A stretch of DNA of 43,722 nucleotides, taken from NCBI GenBank assembly GCA_905479575.1, contig CAJQNB010000031.1, positions 1-43,722 of the forward strand, in the 5' to 3' direction. Below the pieces are notes generated by a model. The model had not been told where the DNA came from. It searched no databases and worked only from the letters and a program-made list of their open reading frames with translations. This DNA comes from an uncultured Pseudophaeobacter sp. (GTDB taxonomy: Bacteria > Pseudomonadota > Alphaproteobacteria > Rhodobacterales > Rhodobacteraceae). Every line of letters starts with the position of its first letter. Positions within the stretch are counted from its first letter, which is position 1. Positions 16,892-26,494 of this stretch are shown here, in pieces. Both the position numbers and the translations under genes were made by a program.

Positions 16892-17137
16892 ATGACTGAA
16901 TTTATCTCCGACAGCGATGCCACCCTCGATGCCATTGGCCTGCTCTGCCCCCTGCCCGTGCTAAAAGCGCGCAAACGCCTCAAGTCCATGGCTGCGGGCG
17001 AGGTTCTGCAGGTGCTTGCGGATGACCCCGCTGCGCTCATCGACATCCCGCATTTCTGCACCGAGTCTGGGTATGAGTTCCTTGGACAGGACACGGGCGA
17101 TGGCCATCAGATCTATCAAATTCGCAAGACCGGCTGA
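16892..17137 (+). CDS. TusA-family sulfurtransferase
   Basis: 81 residues of the SirA/TusA/YedF fold: LDAIGLLCPLPVLKARKRLK carries the CPxP motif with the persulfide-carrying Cys19, followed by LADDPAALIDIPHFC. Family members relay sulfur for tRNA thiolation or molybdenum-cofactor and sulfur-oxidation pathways; which applies here is open. I prefer the ATG at 16892; a GTG at 16871 would add seven residues. It is divergent from ccdA, another thiol-handling gene. Confidence 0.88.
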   Translation: MTEFISDSDATLDAIGLLCPLPVLKARKRLKSMAAGEVLQVLADDPAALIDIPHFCTESGYEFLGQDTGDGHQIYQIRKTG

Positions 17138-17241
17138 TCAGCAGCCCCGGTAACTGCCCTGGTAGCTGCCCCATTTTGGCCCCGGTCGCGTAGATCCAAA
17201 GCCAATGCAGCTCGCAGGGACGCAGGGATAGGCACGCAGGA

Positions 17242-17634
17242 TCACACAGGTGTTGATCCGGCAGTGGGCGTGTCCTGGCTAAACAGGTTCAGCCAGCCCT
17301 GCCCCTGACGCTGCCAAATAGATGACACATACATTGTATCCCTGCTGGCGGCTCCTGGCCGATGATAGACCGCCAAATAGGACAGGCAGACATGATCCTT
17401 GCCCAGCTGTAGCAGCCTGGGGTCGGTGAGCTCGAATGAGCTGACCGTCGGCCCCTCTTGCAGCTGGTCGCAATGATCCGCCCGGGTGGCAAAACCGCTG
17501 GGGTAGACGCCAAGAAAATCAGCATGCAGTGCCGCCTTGTCCGCCTCGGCATTGCCTTCAACCAGGGCCTGCCAGACCCGTGTTTCCTGCTCCAGGATTT
17601 CAGTCAACACAGTTGAATGCCCGTTGTGATCCAC
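17242..17634 (-). CDS. DUF4440/NTF2-like protein
   Basis: 130 residues from a GTG at 17634, chosen because GGAGG lies eight bases upstream; the longer frame to 17688 lacks an SD. The pattern ILEQETRVWQALVEGNAEAD, then LHADFLGVYPSGFATRAD, then a strand-rich C-terminus ending SIWQRQGQGWLNLFSQDTP fits the SnoaL/DUF4440 cone-shaped fold. Such proteins bind small ligands or act as minor enzymes; no substrate can be inferred. It is transcribed toward the tusA-like gene and lies just downstream of the rne terminator. Confidence 0.75.
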   Translation of the reverse strand: MDHNGHSTVLTEILEQETRVWQALVEGNAEADKAALHADFLGVYPSGFATRADHCDQLQEGPTVSSFELTDPRLLQLGKDHVCLSYLAVYHRPGAASRDTMYVSSIWQRQGQGWLNLFSQDTPTAGSTPV

Positions 17635-17703
17635 GTGTTCGATCCTCCGGTATTGTCGGTTTGTTTCGCCACTGTGCCAGCATCGCAAACCCCGGCAGCA
17701 AAG

Positions 17704-17732
17704 AAAAAGGCGACCCCTGAGGCCGCCTTTTT
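17704..17732 (-). terminator. rne terminator, possibly bidirectional
   Basis: Perfect 9-bp stem AAAAAGGCG with CGCCTTTTT around an 11-nt loop, beginning four bases past the rne stop. On the minus strand the stem ends in TTTTT followed by CTTT. The T-run is present on the other strand too. Confidence 0.85.
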
Positions 17733-17735
17733 ATC

Positions 17736-20700
17736 TTATCCGATGGACCACCATCCGCGCCGCTTGGGCTTGGGCGGGGTTGCCGGTTCTGGCTCAGCCG
17801 CGGCTTCCACTTCTGCAGGCGCTGCGGGTTCCGGCGCGGGGCCAGCAGCAGCTGCGTCAGCGACCTCTGGCTGTGCTGTCACCTCTGGCTCAACGGCGGC
17901 CTCAGCTGCACTCTCTTGATCCGCAGGCGCTTCGGCGGCAGCTGCCGTTTCCACTTCCGGCGTGTCAGATGCAACCGGTTGTGTCTCAGCGACTGGTTCA
18001 GCAGTGACCGCCGCGACGGGAGCCTCTGACACCTCAGCTTCAGATGTCTCCGCTTGCGATGCCTCAGGTTCAGAGGTGGTCTGCTCCGGCACGACACTCT
18101 CAGCCTGAGTTGGCTCTTCAGTGGCAGCAGCAGTTACGGTCTCGCCATCACTTTTACTGGCTGGATCGGTACTGGTCGCGGCTTCCGGCTCTGCGCTGGG
18201 GGCCTCGCCATTGGTCGCCGCTGCTGTGTCTGCGCTCGGCGCGGCTTCAACTGCGGTCTCTTCGCTTTTCTTGTTGCGCGAACGACCACCACGGGTGCGG
18301 GTACGGGTCCGGCTGCGGGCGGGCTTCTTCTCTTCAGAATCGGCCTCTTCACCTGCTTTTGCGTCGGCTTTTTCTTCCCCGTCCGCTGTGGGTTCAGCCT
18401 TGTCGCCAGCCTCGGCCGCGTTGCTATCGGAATCGGAGTTTTCCCCGCCGTTGCCGGACTTGCGCCGCCGCCGCCGCCGCCGCTTGCGCTTGGGCTTGTC
18501 CTCGCCGTTGTTCTCACTTTCGTCCGCTTCAGGAGCCGCAGCCTCCTGAGGCTGTTCTTCCTCTGCAACCTCAGCATCCGCCTCGGCCTCATCAGCGTCG
18601 ATCTGCGCCATAAGAGAGGTATCAGCCGACACAACCGAAGCGTCAGGAACAGTCACCACACGGGTGGCCGTTTTGAACTTCTCCAGCGTGAAATCCGGGC
18701 TGACCAGATGTGCATCGCCTTCGATGCGGACCGACATGCCGTAGCGGGCTTCGATCTGCGCGATATGTTCACGCTTCTGGTTCATCAGATAGTTGGCAAT
18801 ATCAATCGGGCAACGCACCAGAACCTCGCGCGAACGGCGGCGGGTGCCTTCTTCTTCGATCTGACGCAGGATCGACAGCGCCATGCTATCATCCGAGCGG
18901 ATCAGGCCGGTGCCGTGGCAATGTGGGCAGGGCGCCGTGGTGGCCTCGATCATGCCGGGACGCAGACGCTGGCGCGACATTTCCATCAGGCCAAAACCAG
19001 AGATCCGGCCCACCTGAATGCGGGCACGATCCGTCTTCAGCTTGTCCTTCATCCGGTTTTCAACGGCGGCGTTGTTCTTACGCTCATCCATGTCGATGAA
19101 GTCGATGACGATCAGTCCGGCAAGGTCACGCAGACGCAGCTGGCGCGCCACTTCTTCGGCGGCCTCCAGGTTGGTGTTGAGCGCGGTTTCCTCGATCGAG
19201 GACTGTTTTGTCGCCCGGCCAGAGTTCACGTCAACCGCCACCAAAGCCTCGGTGGTATCGATGACGATATAGCCGCCGGATTTCAGCTGCACAGTGGGGT
19301 TGAACATACCACCAAGATAGCTTTCGACCTGGAAGCGGGCAAAGAGCGGCAGGGTTTCCTGGTAGTTCTTCACGTTCTTGGCGTGGGACGGCATGATCAT
19401 CTTCATGAAGTCCTTGGCGATGCGGTAGCCGCGCTCGCCTTCAACCAGAACCTCGTCAATCTCACGATTATAAAGGTCGCGGATCGAGCGTTTGATCAGG
19501 TCGCCCTCTTCGTAGATCTTGGCGGGGGCGATGCTTTTCAGCGTCAGCGCGCGGATCTGTTCCCAGAGACGCTGCAGATATTCGTAATCGCGTTTAATTT
19601 CTGCCTTGGTACGCTTGGCCCCAGCCGTGCGCACAATAAGCCCCGCACCCGATGGCACGTCGATTTCGGTTGCGATATCTTTCAGTTTCTTGCGATCAAC
19701 GGCATTGGTGATCTTGCGGCTGATGCCGCCACCGCGCGCAGTGTTGGGCATCAGAACGCAGTAGCGCCCTGCCAGCGACAGATAGGTGGTGAGAGCAGCG
19801 CCCTTGTTGCCGCGCTCTTCTTTGACAACCTGGACCAGCAGAACCTGACGGACCTTGATGACTTCTTGAATCTTATAACGACGTGGACGTGGCTTGCGGG
19901 CCGGGCGAATGTCTTCGCTGTCGTCTTCGTCAGCAACCGATTCAATGGTTTCGTCTTTGGCGCTGGCATCAACACGCGCATCGTCCTGCTCTGCTTTGTC
20001 GCCAGTCTCATCGCTGGCGCCTTTGTCAGTGTCATTCTGGGCGGCGTCATCCTCGGCAGCGTCACCGCCGGTGGGTTCAACACTTGCGTCCTCAGCGGTT
20101 ACATCCGCAGCGGCTGGCACAGTTGCTTCTTGCGCAGGCTCTTCTGCAGTGGCGGCTTCAGCGCTTGCTGCGTCTGGGCCGGCCTCTTGCGAGCGCGTAT
20201 CTTCCGGGTTGGAGGGCTCTTCTACCGGGGTGTCAGCAACACGTTCCATCGGCGAGGAGCCTTCGGGGACCTCGGCCAGCTTGGCCTCATCGCGCGCCAT
20301 TTCGTCAACCAAATCAATGGTTTCCATACCAGAGATTTCCGAAACCACCGGCGTATCAGCACTGGTTTCAGCGGCAAGTTTAGCGGGCGCCACCTCTTTG
20401 GTCTCGACCGCATCCCCAGAGGAGACCTTAGCAGCCTTGGACCGGGAACCCTTGCGACCCCGTGAGCGCGACCGTGAAGGCTTGGCCTCTTCGTCTTCCT
20501 CGCGGGCACGCTGTGCTTCCGCATAGGCGCGCTCTTCTTCCATCAGGGCTTCGCGGTCAGCAACCGGGATCTGATAATAGTCGGGGTGGATTTCCGAAAA
20601 GGCGAGAAAGCCATGGCGATTGCCGCCATATTCCACAAAGGCGGCCTGTAGCGAAGGCTCTACCCGTGTAACTTTTGCCAGATAAATGTTGCCAGCTAGC

Positions 20701-20810
20701 TGGCGTTTGTTCTCAGATTCAAAGTCAAACTCTTCAACCTTGTTTCCGTCGACCACCACGACGCGGGTTTCTTCCGCGTGGGTGGCATCAATAAGCATCT
20801 TCTTTGCCAT
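17736..20810 (-). CDS. rne: Ribonuclease E with long acidic insertion
   Basis: 1024 residues of the RNase E/G family, the endonuclease that starts mRNA decay and rRNA/tRNA processing. Residues 1-84 begin the catalytic core and S1 domain. An Ala/Glu/Asp/Ser-rich insertion of about 225 residues (about 85-311) interrupts S1, which resumes at YKIQEVIKVRQVLL. The DNase I-like catalytic aspartates are expected at Asp527 (VAVDVNSG) and Asp570 (LIVIDFIDM). The Zn-link cysteines are in APCPHCHG (628 and 631). Residues from about 750 form an acidic scaffold with arginine-rich patches, ending PKRRGWWSIG. The ATG at 20810 follows AAGGAAAC. A 626-base upstream region suggests leader-based autoregulation, as known in other bacteria. 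Confidence 0.97.
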   Translation of the reverse strand: MAKKMLIDATHAEETRVVVVDGNKVEEFDFESENKRQLAGNIYLAKVTRVEPSLQAAFVEYGGNRHGFLAFSEIHPDYYQIPVADREALMEEERAYAEAQRAREEDEEAKPSRSRSRGRKGSRSKAAKVSSGDAVETKEVAPAKLAAETSADTPVVSEISGMETIDLVDEMARDEAKLAEVPEGSSPMERVADTPVEEPSNPEDTRSQEAGPDAASAEAATAEEPAQEATVPAAADVTAEDASVEPTGGDAAEDDAAQNDTDKGASDETGDKAEQDDARVDASAKDETIESVADEDDSEDIRPARKPRPRRYKIQEVIKVRQVLLVQVVKEERGNKGAALTTYLSLAGRYCVLMPNTARGGGISRKITNAVDRKKLKDIATEIDVPSGAGLIVRTAGAKRTKAEIKRDYEYLQRLWEQIRALTLKSIAPAKIYEEGDLIKRSIRDLYNREIDEVLVEGERGYRIAKDFMKMIMPSHAKNVKNYQETLPLFARFQVESYLGGMFNPTVQLKSGGYIVIDTTEALVAVDVNSGRATKQSSIEETALNTNLEAAEEVARQLRLRDLAGLIVIDFIDMDERKNNAAVENRMKDKLKTDRARIQVGRISGFGLMEMSRQRLRPGMIEATTAPCPHCHGTGLIRSDDSMALSILRQIEEEGTRRRSREVLVRCPIDIANYLMNQKREHIAQIEARYGMSVRIEGDAHLVSPDFTLEKFKTATRVVTVPDASVVSADTSLMAQIDADEAEADAEVAEEEQPQEAAAPEADESENNGEDKPKRKRRRRRRRKSGNGGENSDSDSNAAEAGDKAEPTADGEEKADAKAGEEADSEEKKPARSRTRTRTRGGRSRNKKSEETAVEAAPSADTAAATNGEAPSAEPEAATSTDPASKSDGETVTAAATEEPTQAESVVPEQTTSEPEASQAETSEAEVSEAPVAAVTAEPVAETQPVASDTPEVETAAAAEAPADQESAAEAAVEPEVTAQPEVADAAAAGPAPEPAAPAEVEAAAEPEPATPPKPKRRGWWSIG

Positions 20811-21436
20811 GTTTCCTTAGTGCACCTGCCCTGCGCAGACGCAAACCTTGCCTTATCGGGAGGCCGCGCATGTATCGGGGGGTGTCTTGTCAGGGCGATC
20901 TGGGACGGCGCACTACAGGAGATGGCCCTGGAGCTTGCGTCCGGTCCTCGTGCCTGTATGCTCTTCGCTCGCGCGCGCGTCATCGCGTTTCTTCTCCGAC
21001 AGGTCGGGAGACCCCGTTGCCTGCCTTGTTATCCCTCTTTGATTGATCAAAGAGGCGCTTAGCTGCTCCGTATGAATTCGGAGCCAATCGGTCTATCTCG
21101 CCTTTTCGGTTCATTCCGATGTCGGGTTGTTCCGATGTCGGATCGCGCCAGTCAAAAGTGCGAGACAGCGAATCTCAAAAATGGTGGGTCAGTCGTCAGA
21201 CCTCAGTCCATGTTATCACCATAAGACCAGCGCTGCAGAAATGACAATGGACATTCGTCATTGCAGGCCGATCGATGGCACAACAATGCGGGTAAAAAGC
21301 AAAATGATGAATGTTTCATTAAAAAACCTGGGGTCGACGCCACTCCGCTGACGCCATCCCCAGGCCAAATCACTGGCGTTACACCAAAAAGCAATCTTAC
21401 CCACAGGACATCCTGTGCCCCGTGGGCAGGACAGCG
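20811..21436 (-). promoter_or_regulatory. Long structured region upstream of rne
   Basis: No protein gene supported. A perfect 10-bp inverted repeat (CCTCTTTGAT and ATCAAAGAGG, 2-nt centre) lies at 21034-21055, followed by a short CTCCG/CGGAG stem at about 21066-21083. Direct repeats of TTCCGATGTCGG begin at 21114 and 21130. The dctD terminator occupies 21327-21364. The layout fits an rne promoter plus 5' leader on the minus strand; the promoter itself was not identified. Confidence 0.5.
21327..21364 (-). terminator. Intrinsic terminator of dctB-dctD
   Basis: On the minus strand CCTGGGG pairs with CCCCAGG across a 24-nt loop and is followed at once by TTTTTT. It lies about 70 bases past the dctD stop. 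Confidence 0.75.
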
Positions 21437-22774
21437 CTATCCCAGATAGTCAGAGCGCTGCAGCGCATATTTTGCCATCTTTTCATTCAGGGTCCGGCGC
21501 GGCAGGCAGAGCTCTTCCATCACGCTGGCAATAGAACCCTTGTGACGGCGCATGGTGTTGTCGATCAACATCCGCTCAAAGGCTTCGACATATTCCTTCA
21601 AGGGCTTGCCTTCGGTGGTCATCACCGGCTGCATCTCTTCGTGATCGGACATCAATAGCGATGCAATGGTGCCGGAACCGCGGCGCGCCTGCAGCACGGC
21701 CCGCTCTGCCACATTGATCAGCTGACGCACATTGCCCGGCCAGGGGGCCTGCAACAGCTGCGCCGCCTCCTGAGCCGAGACCTGCGGAGCGTCGCAGCCG
21801 TATTCTTCGGCGAACTGTTCGCACAGCCGGGTAAACAGCGTCAGGATGTCTTCGCCGCGCTGGCGCAGCGGTGGCACCATGATGCGCAGGGCCGCAAGGC
21901 GATAAAACAGATCCGGGCGCAGGGCGTCTTCACAGGTTTTCCCGGCTTCCTGCAGGTTCGAGATCGCAATGATCCGCGTTTCCCCCGGCATGCCTTGCTC
22001 GTTGATGGCGCTCAACAGCTTGGCCTGCAAGGTTTCGCTCAGCGCCTCGATCCCTTCCAGAACCAGGGTACCGCCCCGCGCCTCTTCCAGGGCGGGCAAC
22101 AGGCTGTCTTCTGGCTGCATCGGGCCAAACAGACGTTTGGACAGAGCCTCTTCTTCCAGCGCGGCGCAGGAGATCAGCACAAACTTCTTGCCCGCACGGC
22201 TACCTACCGCATGCAGCGCATGGGCGACAAGTGTCTTGCCGGTGCCGGTTTCCCCATCAATCAACACGTGGCCGTCGGCCTGGCCCAGATCCAGGATGTC
22301 TTCGCGCAGGCGCTCCATGACCGGGCTCATACCAATGAGTTTCTTCATGATCTGACCACCGTCAGACAGCTCCCGGCGCAGGGCCCGGTTGTCCAGGGTC
22401 AGGCGGCGGGCACCGGTGGCACGTTTGGCCAGCTCTGACATCCGGTCGGGGTTGAACGGTTTCTCCAGGAAATCAAACGCCCCGACCCGCATCGCCTCAA
22501 CCGCCATAGGGACATCCCCATGGCCAGTGATCATAATCACCGGCAAGCCACTGTCGCTGCCCATCAGTTTTTTCAGGAACTGCATCCCATCCATGCCGGG
22601 CATCTTGATATCCGAGATAACGATACCCGGATAATCCGCCCCAAGCTCCTTTAGCGCATCTTCGGCGCTAGCAAAGGTCTCGGTGTCGTAGCCCGAAAGC
22701 GCCAACCATTGGCTGATTGACTGGCGCATATCCTGCTCATCATCAACGATCGCAATTTTCATGGCCTGTGCCAT
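21437..22774 (-). CDS. dctD: DctD-like response regulator lacking GAFTGA
   Basis: 445 residues: a receiver domain (1-120) with phospho-acceptor Asp55 in VISDIKMPG, an AAA+ domain (about 140-375) and a Fis-type helix-turn-helix at the C-terminus (SIASVMEELCLPRRTLNEKM). Walker A GETGTGKT (174-181) and the arginine-finger region RPDLFYRL are present. The sigma-54 contact loop GAFTGA is missing: after LFG (215-217) the sequence goes straight to PMQPEDSLLPALEEA. Walker B reads GGTLVLEGIE, so the usual Asp-Glu pair is Glu240-Gly241. It should bind DNA but may not remodel sigma-54 polymerase. It pairs with the dctB kinase gene 34 bases upstream; C4-dicarboxylate uptake is the usual target. Confidence 0.88.
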   Translation of the reverse strand: MAQAMKIAIVDDEQDMRQSISQWLALSGYDTETFASAEDALKELGADYPGIVISDIKMPGMDGMQFLKKLMGSDSGLPVIMITGHGDVPMAVEAMRVGAFDFLEKPFNPDRMSELAKRATGARRLTLDNRALRRELSDGGQIMKKLIGMSPVMERLREDILDLGQADGHVLIDGETGTGKTLVAHALHAVGSRAGKKFVLISCAALEEEALSKRLFGPMQPEDSLLPALEEARGGTLVLEGIEALSETLQAKLLSAINEQGMPGETRIIAISNLQEAGKTCEDALRPDLFYRLAALRIMVPPLRQRGEDILTLFTRLCEQFAEEYGCDAPQVSAQEAAQLLQAPWPGNVRQLINVAERAVLQARRGSGTIASLLMSDHEEMQPVMTTEGKPLKEYVEAFERMLIDNTMRRHKGSIASVMEELCLPRRTLNEKMAKYALQRSDYLG

Positions 22775-22808
22775 AGGACACCCCTTCTTTGTTTTTTTTC
22801 ACGGACCG

Positions 22809-24581
22809 CTATTCAGCGGCCTCGATGCCGTCCACAAGGATCGGCAATTGCATCTCAAACACGGCGCCGTTTTTTTGCCCGTTGCGCGCCGCGAGCCGGC
22901 CCCCTAGGTCGTTGACGATCCCAGAGGAGATGGCAAGCCCCAGCCCGACCCCGTCGCCGGCCTGTTTGGTGGTGTAGAACGGATCAAACAAGCTGCCAAA
23001 ATCCTCGATCCCCACCCCATTGTCGCGCACCGTCAGGGTCGCGGTCTCCCCTGCGGCCAACAGGATCTCGACCTCCGGCTCCTCCACCGATTTGGTAGCA
23101 TCCAGGGCATTGCGCAAGAGGTTGACCATCACCTGTTCCAGCCGCATGCGATCCGCCATGACAAAAACCGGATCTTCGGGCAGAATGCGGGTGATTTTGA
23201 CGTGGCGCTGCCGCAGTTGCGGTTCCATCATCGACAGGCTGGAGGCCAGCGCATCGCCAAGGTTTACAGGGCTGAACGCATCGCCCCCCTTGCGGGCATA
23301 GGATTTCAGCTGCCGGGTAATGGCGCCCATGCGCTCAATCAGATCATCAATCCGCCCAAAGGAGGCCAGCGCCTCGTCAGGGCGGTTGCGATTGAGCAAA
23401 AGCCGCGCCCCGGCGAGGTAGGTTTTCATTGCCGCCAGGGGCTGGTTCAACTCGTGGCTGACAGCCGCAGACATCTCCCCCAGGGCGGCGAGTTTGGAGC
23501 TCTGCGCCAGGCTTTGTTCGGCCACGGCGAGGGTCTTTTGCATGCGCTCACGCTCGGCAATTTCCCGCTGCAAGCGCGCGTTCAATACGCGAAGCTCCGC
23601 CGACTCGCGCTGGAACAGCGCCATCCGGATCGCCGTCTTCCGGCTCAGTGCATAAAAGGCCAGCGCCAGCAGGATGGCGAATCCCATGATTTCCAGCGCC
23701 AATACCGCGTTCACCTTCTCGCGGATCGAGGCGAAGGTGGTGAAAGAGGTCATTCGCCAGCCCTGAAACGGCACCCGGTTTTCCAGCCGCATTACCGCTT
23801 CGCCCTGCAAATAGGCATCCGGTGGCAGGGTGCTCCAGTCCGCCGTCGCCCGGATGGCGCGCTGAATGGCGCTTTCGGGCGTTTGCAGGACCAGCGCCTC
23901 CTCTTCTTTCAGACCCCGCCAGCGCGCCTCGGTGGCGAGCACGATATTGCCCCTGCTGTCAGTGACCATCACCGCATCCGACACCCCGGCCCAGGCCCGC
24001 TCAAACTTGCGCAGGTCGACCTCGATGACGATCACCCCCAACAGTCCAGAGGTATCAACCATGCGGCGTGAATAGGTGAAACGATACCCGCCCACCTCGC
24101 GCTTGATTACCGAAAACACCGTGGATCTGGCGCGGGCAGCATCAACAAAATAGGCCTCATTACGGTGATTTTCGCCCAAGCGATTGCGATTGGTCGCCGC
24201 AACCGTGCGGCCATCGCTGGCCATCAGCATGATCGAGTTTGCGCCGATCTCATCAATAAAAGAAAGCAAGCGCTGCGTTGACAGCGAGAAATCCTGGCTT
24301 TGCAACGCCGCAATCAGCGTCTGATCCCGCGCCAACAGCTGCGGCACGATGGCATGGCGGCGCAACTCGCTGACCAGGTTGCCAGAATACAGCGCCAGCC
24401 GTAGCTCGCCGCGGTTGCGGGTGCTGTCGGTAAAGCGATGAGTCAACTGCTGGTTTGTCACCCAGACAGTGACAGCTGCAACCCCCATGAACAGCAACAG
24501 CGCCAGCCGCGCGCCCCAGGGAATGGTACGCGATCCGGTCTCTTTTTCTGGGGGTGTTTTGGGTGTCTGCGGCGCATTCAT
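22809..24581 (-). CDS. dctB: DctB-like C4-dicarboxylate sensor histidine kinase
   Basis: 590 residues: a transmembrane helix at about 24-42, a periplasmic double-PAS (dCache-like) sensor region, a second helix at about 292-313, a coiled-coil linker, then the kinase core. The H-box is SAAVSHELNQPLAAMKTYLAGARLL with His376, the DctB-type signature. The N-box (MVNLLRNALDA), G1 (DNGVGI) and G2 (GVGLGLAISSGI) are intact. It would sense succinate, fumarate or malate and phosphorylate the partner regulator. The transporter genes (dctPQM or dctA) are not in this window. Confidence 0.92.
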   Translation of the reverse strand: MNAPQTPKTPPEKETGSRTIPWGARLALLLFMGVAAVTVWVTNQQLTHRFTDSTRNRGELRLALYSGNLVSELRRHAIVPQLLARDQTLIAALQSQDFSLSTQRLLSFIDEIGANSIMLMASDGRTVAATNRNRLGENHRNEAYFVDAARARSTVFSVIKREVGGYRFTYSRRMVDTSGLLGVIVIEVDLRKFERAWAGVSDAVMVTDSRGNIVLATEARWRGLKEEEALVLQTPESAIQRAIRATADWSTLPPDAYLQGEAVMRLENRVPFQGWRMTSFTTFASIREKVNAVLALEIMGFAILLALAFYALSRKTAIRMALFQRESAELRVLNARLQREIAERERMQKTLAVAEQSLAQSSKLAALGEMSAAVSHELNQPLAAMKTYLAGARLLLNRNRPDEALASFGRIDDLIERMGAITRQLKSYARKGGDAFSPVNLGDALASSLSMMEPQLRQRHVKITRILPEDPVFVMADRMRLEQVMVNLLRNALDATKSVEEPEVEILLAAGETATLTVRDNGVGIEDFGSLFDPFYTTKQAGDGVGLGLAISSGIVNDLGGRLAARNGQKNGAVFEMQLPILVDGIEAAE

Positions 24582-24617
24582 AGGACAATCCTATTCCTGG
24601 CGCCGCAGGAGCTCAAG

Positions 24618-25286
24618 TCACGCAGCGGCGACAATACCGGCCAATGCGCGAAAGACTGCCGTTCCATCGGTGCCACCGTGGCCTTCGTCGGCGGCGCGTT
24701 CCGGATGCGGCATCATGCCAAGCACACGACGGTTTTCCGACAGGATGCCGGCAATATCGTCCACCGACCCATTAGGGTTGTCGGCATAGGTAAAGGCGAT
24801 ACGGTCCTGATCCTTCAGCGCCGCAAGGGTCTCGGCATCGGCAAAGTAATTGCCATCGTGATGCGCGATCGGGATGCCAATCACATCGCCCTTGGCATAG
24901 CCCTGGGTAAAGACGCTCTGCTCGGTGGCGACCTGCAGATCAACGGTGCGGCAGATGTATTTCAGCCCGGCATTGCGCAGCAGTGCCCCCGGCAAAACGC
25001 CGGTCTCTGTGAGGATCTGAAAGCCGTTGCAAACACCCATGGCATAGCCGCCACGATCGGCATGTTCCACAACCGCCCGGCAGATTGGCGATTGCGCCGC
25101 AATGGCGCCACAGCGCAGGTAATCCCCATAGGAGAAGCCACCGGGAACGCCTACGATATCAATACCTTCAGGCAGGACGCTGTCCTTGTGCCAGACCATG
25201 GAGACATCAAAACCGGCCTGTTCAAAGGCAACCGCAAGATCGCGGTCGCAATTGGATCCGGGAAATACGACGACGGCTGCTTTCAT
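24618..25286 (-). CDS. purQ: Phosphoribosylformylglycinamidine synthase, glutaminase subunit
   Basis: 222 residues, class I glutamine amidotransferase. It supplies ammonia to PurL for FGAM synthesis in purine biosynthesis. The nucleophile is Cys86 in [11 protein letters not shown], and the His-Glu pair lies in MMPHPERA. The ATG at 25286 overlaps the purS stop by one base (TGATG), so the two are coupled. purL is not in the window. Confidence 0.97.
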   Translation of the reverse strand: MKAAVVVFPGSNCDRDLAVAFEQAGFDVSMVWHKDSVLPEGIDIVGVPGGFSYGDYLRCGAIAAQSPICRAVVEHADRGGYAMGVCNGFQILTETGVLPGALLRNAGLKYICRTVDLQVATEQSVFTQGYAKGDVIGIPIAHHDGNYFADAETLAALKDQDRIAFTYADNPNGSVDDIAGILSENRRVLGMMPHPERAADEGHGGTDGTAVFRALAGIVAAA

Positions 25287-25516
25287 CACTTCATCTCGAT
25301 GCTGTAGGATTCGATCACGGTATTGGCGAGCAGCTTTTCGCACATCTCGGTGACATCGGCCTCAGTGGCGCCTGCGGTGAGATCAAGATCAATCACCTTG
25401 CCCTGCCGCACACCTTCAACCTTGTCAAAGCCCAGAGCCCCAAGCGCGTGGCGCACGGCCTCACCCTGTGGATCCAGAACCCCGTTCTTCAGCATAACAT
25501 GCACCCGTGCCTTCAT
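25286..25516 (-). CDS. purS: Phosphoribosylformylglycinamidine synthase subunit PurS
   Basis: 76 residues: [21 protein letters not shown], then [18 protein letters not shown] and a C-terminal helix. This is the small structural subunit joining PurQ and PurL in Gram-positive- and alphaproteobacterial-type FGAM synthase. The ATG at 25516 was chosen by family length; the frame is open upstream to 25618. It lies 111 bases after purC. Confidence 0.95.
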   Translation of the reverse strand: MKARVHVMLKNGVLDPQGEAVRHALGALGFDKVEGVRQGKVIDLDLTAGATEADVTEMCEKLLANTVIESYSIEMK

Positions 25517-25627
25517 CGTGTCGTTCCTCAGCTTCGATGGGAGCGGACCCCTGGTCGCGCCCTTTGCAGAAAAGTAGGACCCAGCCCCGATCCGATTGGC
25601 GGGAGTGGGGAATTTCACCTCACCAGA

Positions 25628-26389
25628 TCAGTTCACCAACGTTGGCTTGCTGGGGGCTGGCGGGTTGTTCGGCATCACGCCAAGGCGACGCGCCACTTCA
25701 CTATAGGCATCGGTCAGGCTGCCCAGATCGCGCCGGAACACGTCTTTGTCCAGTTTCTGGCCTGTCTCGATATCCCACAGGCGGCAGCTGTCGGGGCTGA
25801 TCTCATCGGCCACCACCAGGCGCTGAAAATCACCGTCATAGACGCGGCCAATCTCGATTTTGAAATCCACCAGACGAATACCCACGGCCAGCATCACCCC
25901 GGACATAAAGTCATTCACCCGCAGTGCCAGGCTGAGAATATCATCCATATCCTGCTGGCTGGCCCAGCCAAAGGCGGCAATGTGCTCTTCGGTGACCAGC
26001 GGATCCCCCAGGGCGTCGTCCTTGTAGCAATATTCCACAATGGGCCGCGGCAGCTGTGTGCCCTCGTCAATGCCCAGCCGTTTGGACATGCTGCCCGCCG
26101 CATAGTTGCGCACGATCACTTCCAGCGGAATGATCTCGCAAGAGCGCACCAATTGTTCGCGCATATTCAACCGTTTCAGGAAATGCGTTGGAACACCAAT
26201 CTGGCCCAACCCCTTCATGAAATATTCGCTCAGCAGGTTGTTCAGAACCCCCTTGCCTTCGATCACGTCTTTCTTTTCGGCATTGAAAGCAGTGGCATCA
26301 TCCTTGAAATACTGCACGATGGTGCCGGGTTCCGGACCTTCATACAGTGTTTTGGCTTTGCCTTCGTAGATCTTTTTGCGACGTGCCAT
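25628..26389 (-). CDS. purC: SAICAR synthetase
   Basis: 253 residues; joins CAIR and aspartate with ATP in purine synthesis. It starts [18 protein letters not shown], the standard PurC N-terminus. The later blocks [21 protein letters not shown] and [10 protein letters not shown] are the ATP- and substrate-binding regions of the family. AAAGG precedes the ATG by seven bases. It is the first gene of purC-purS-purQ. Confidence 0.96.
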   Translation of the reverse strand: MARRKKIYEGKAKTLYEGPEPGTIVQYFKDDATAFNAEKKDVIEGKGVLNNLLSEYFMKGLGQIGVPTHFLKRLNMREQLVRSCEIIPLEVIVRNYAAGSMSKRLGIDEGTQLPRPIVEYCYKDDALGDPLVTEEHIAAFGWASQQDMDDILSLALRVNDFMSGVMLAVGIRLVDFKIEIGRVYDGDFQRLVVADEISPDSCRLWDIETGQKLDKDVFRRDLGSLTDAYSEVARRLGVMPNNPPAPSKPTLVN

Positions 26390-26494
26390 GAGGAACCTTT
26401 CGAGGTAAAGGCCAGGAATCCCGGCCCGGTTTCTTGCCGCTCTCATAGGGCAAGGGGTGAAATGCTGCAAGTATGGTGGCGCAAACCAGTCGAA

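Noticed and set aside
18054..20465. 803-codon open frame antisense to rne
   Set aside because: It is a shadow of the GC-rich, repetitive rne coding strand; it has no start signal or recognisable family, and the rne frame has clear catalytic motifs.
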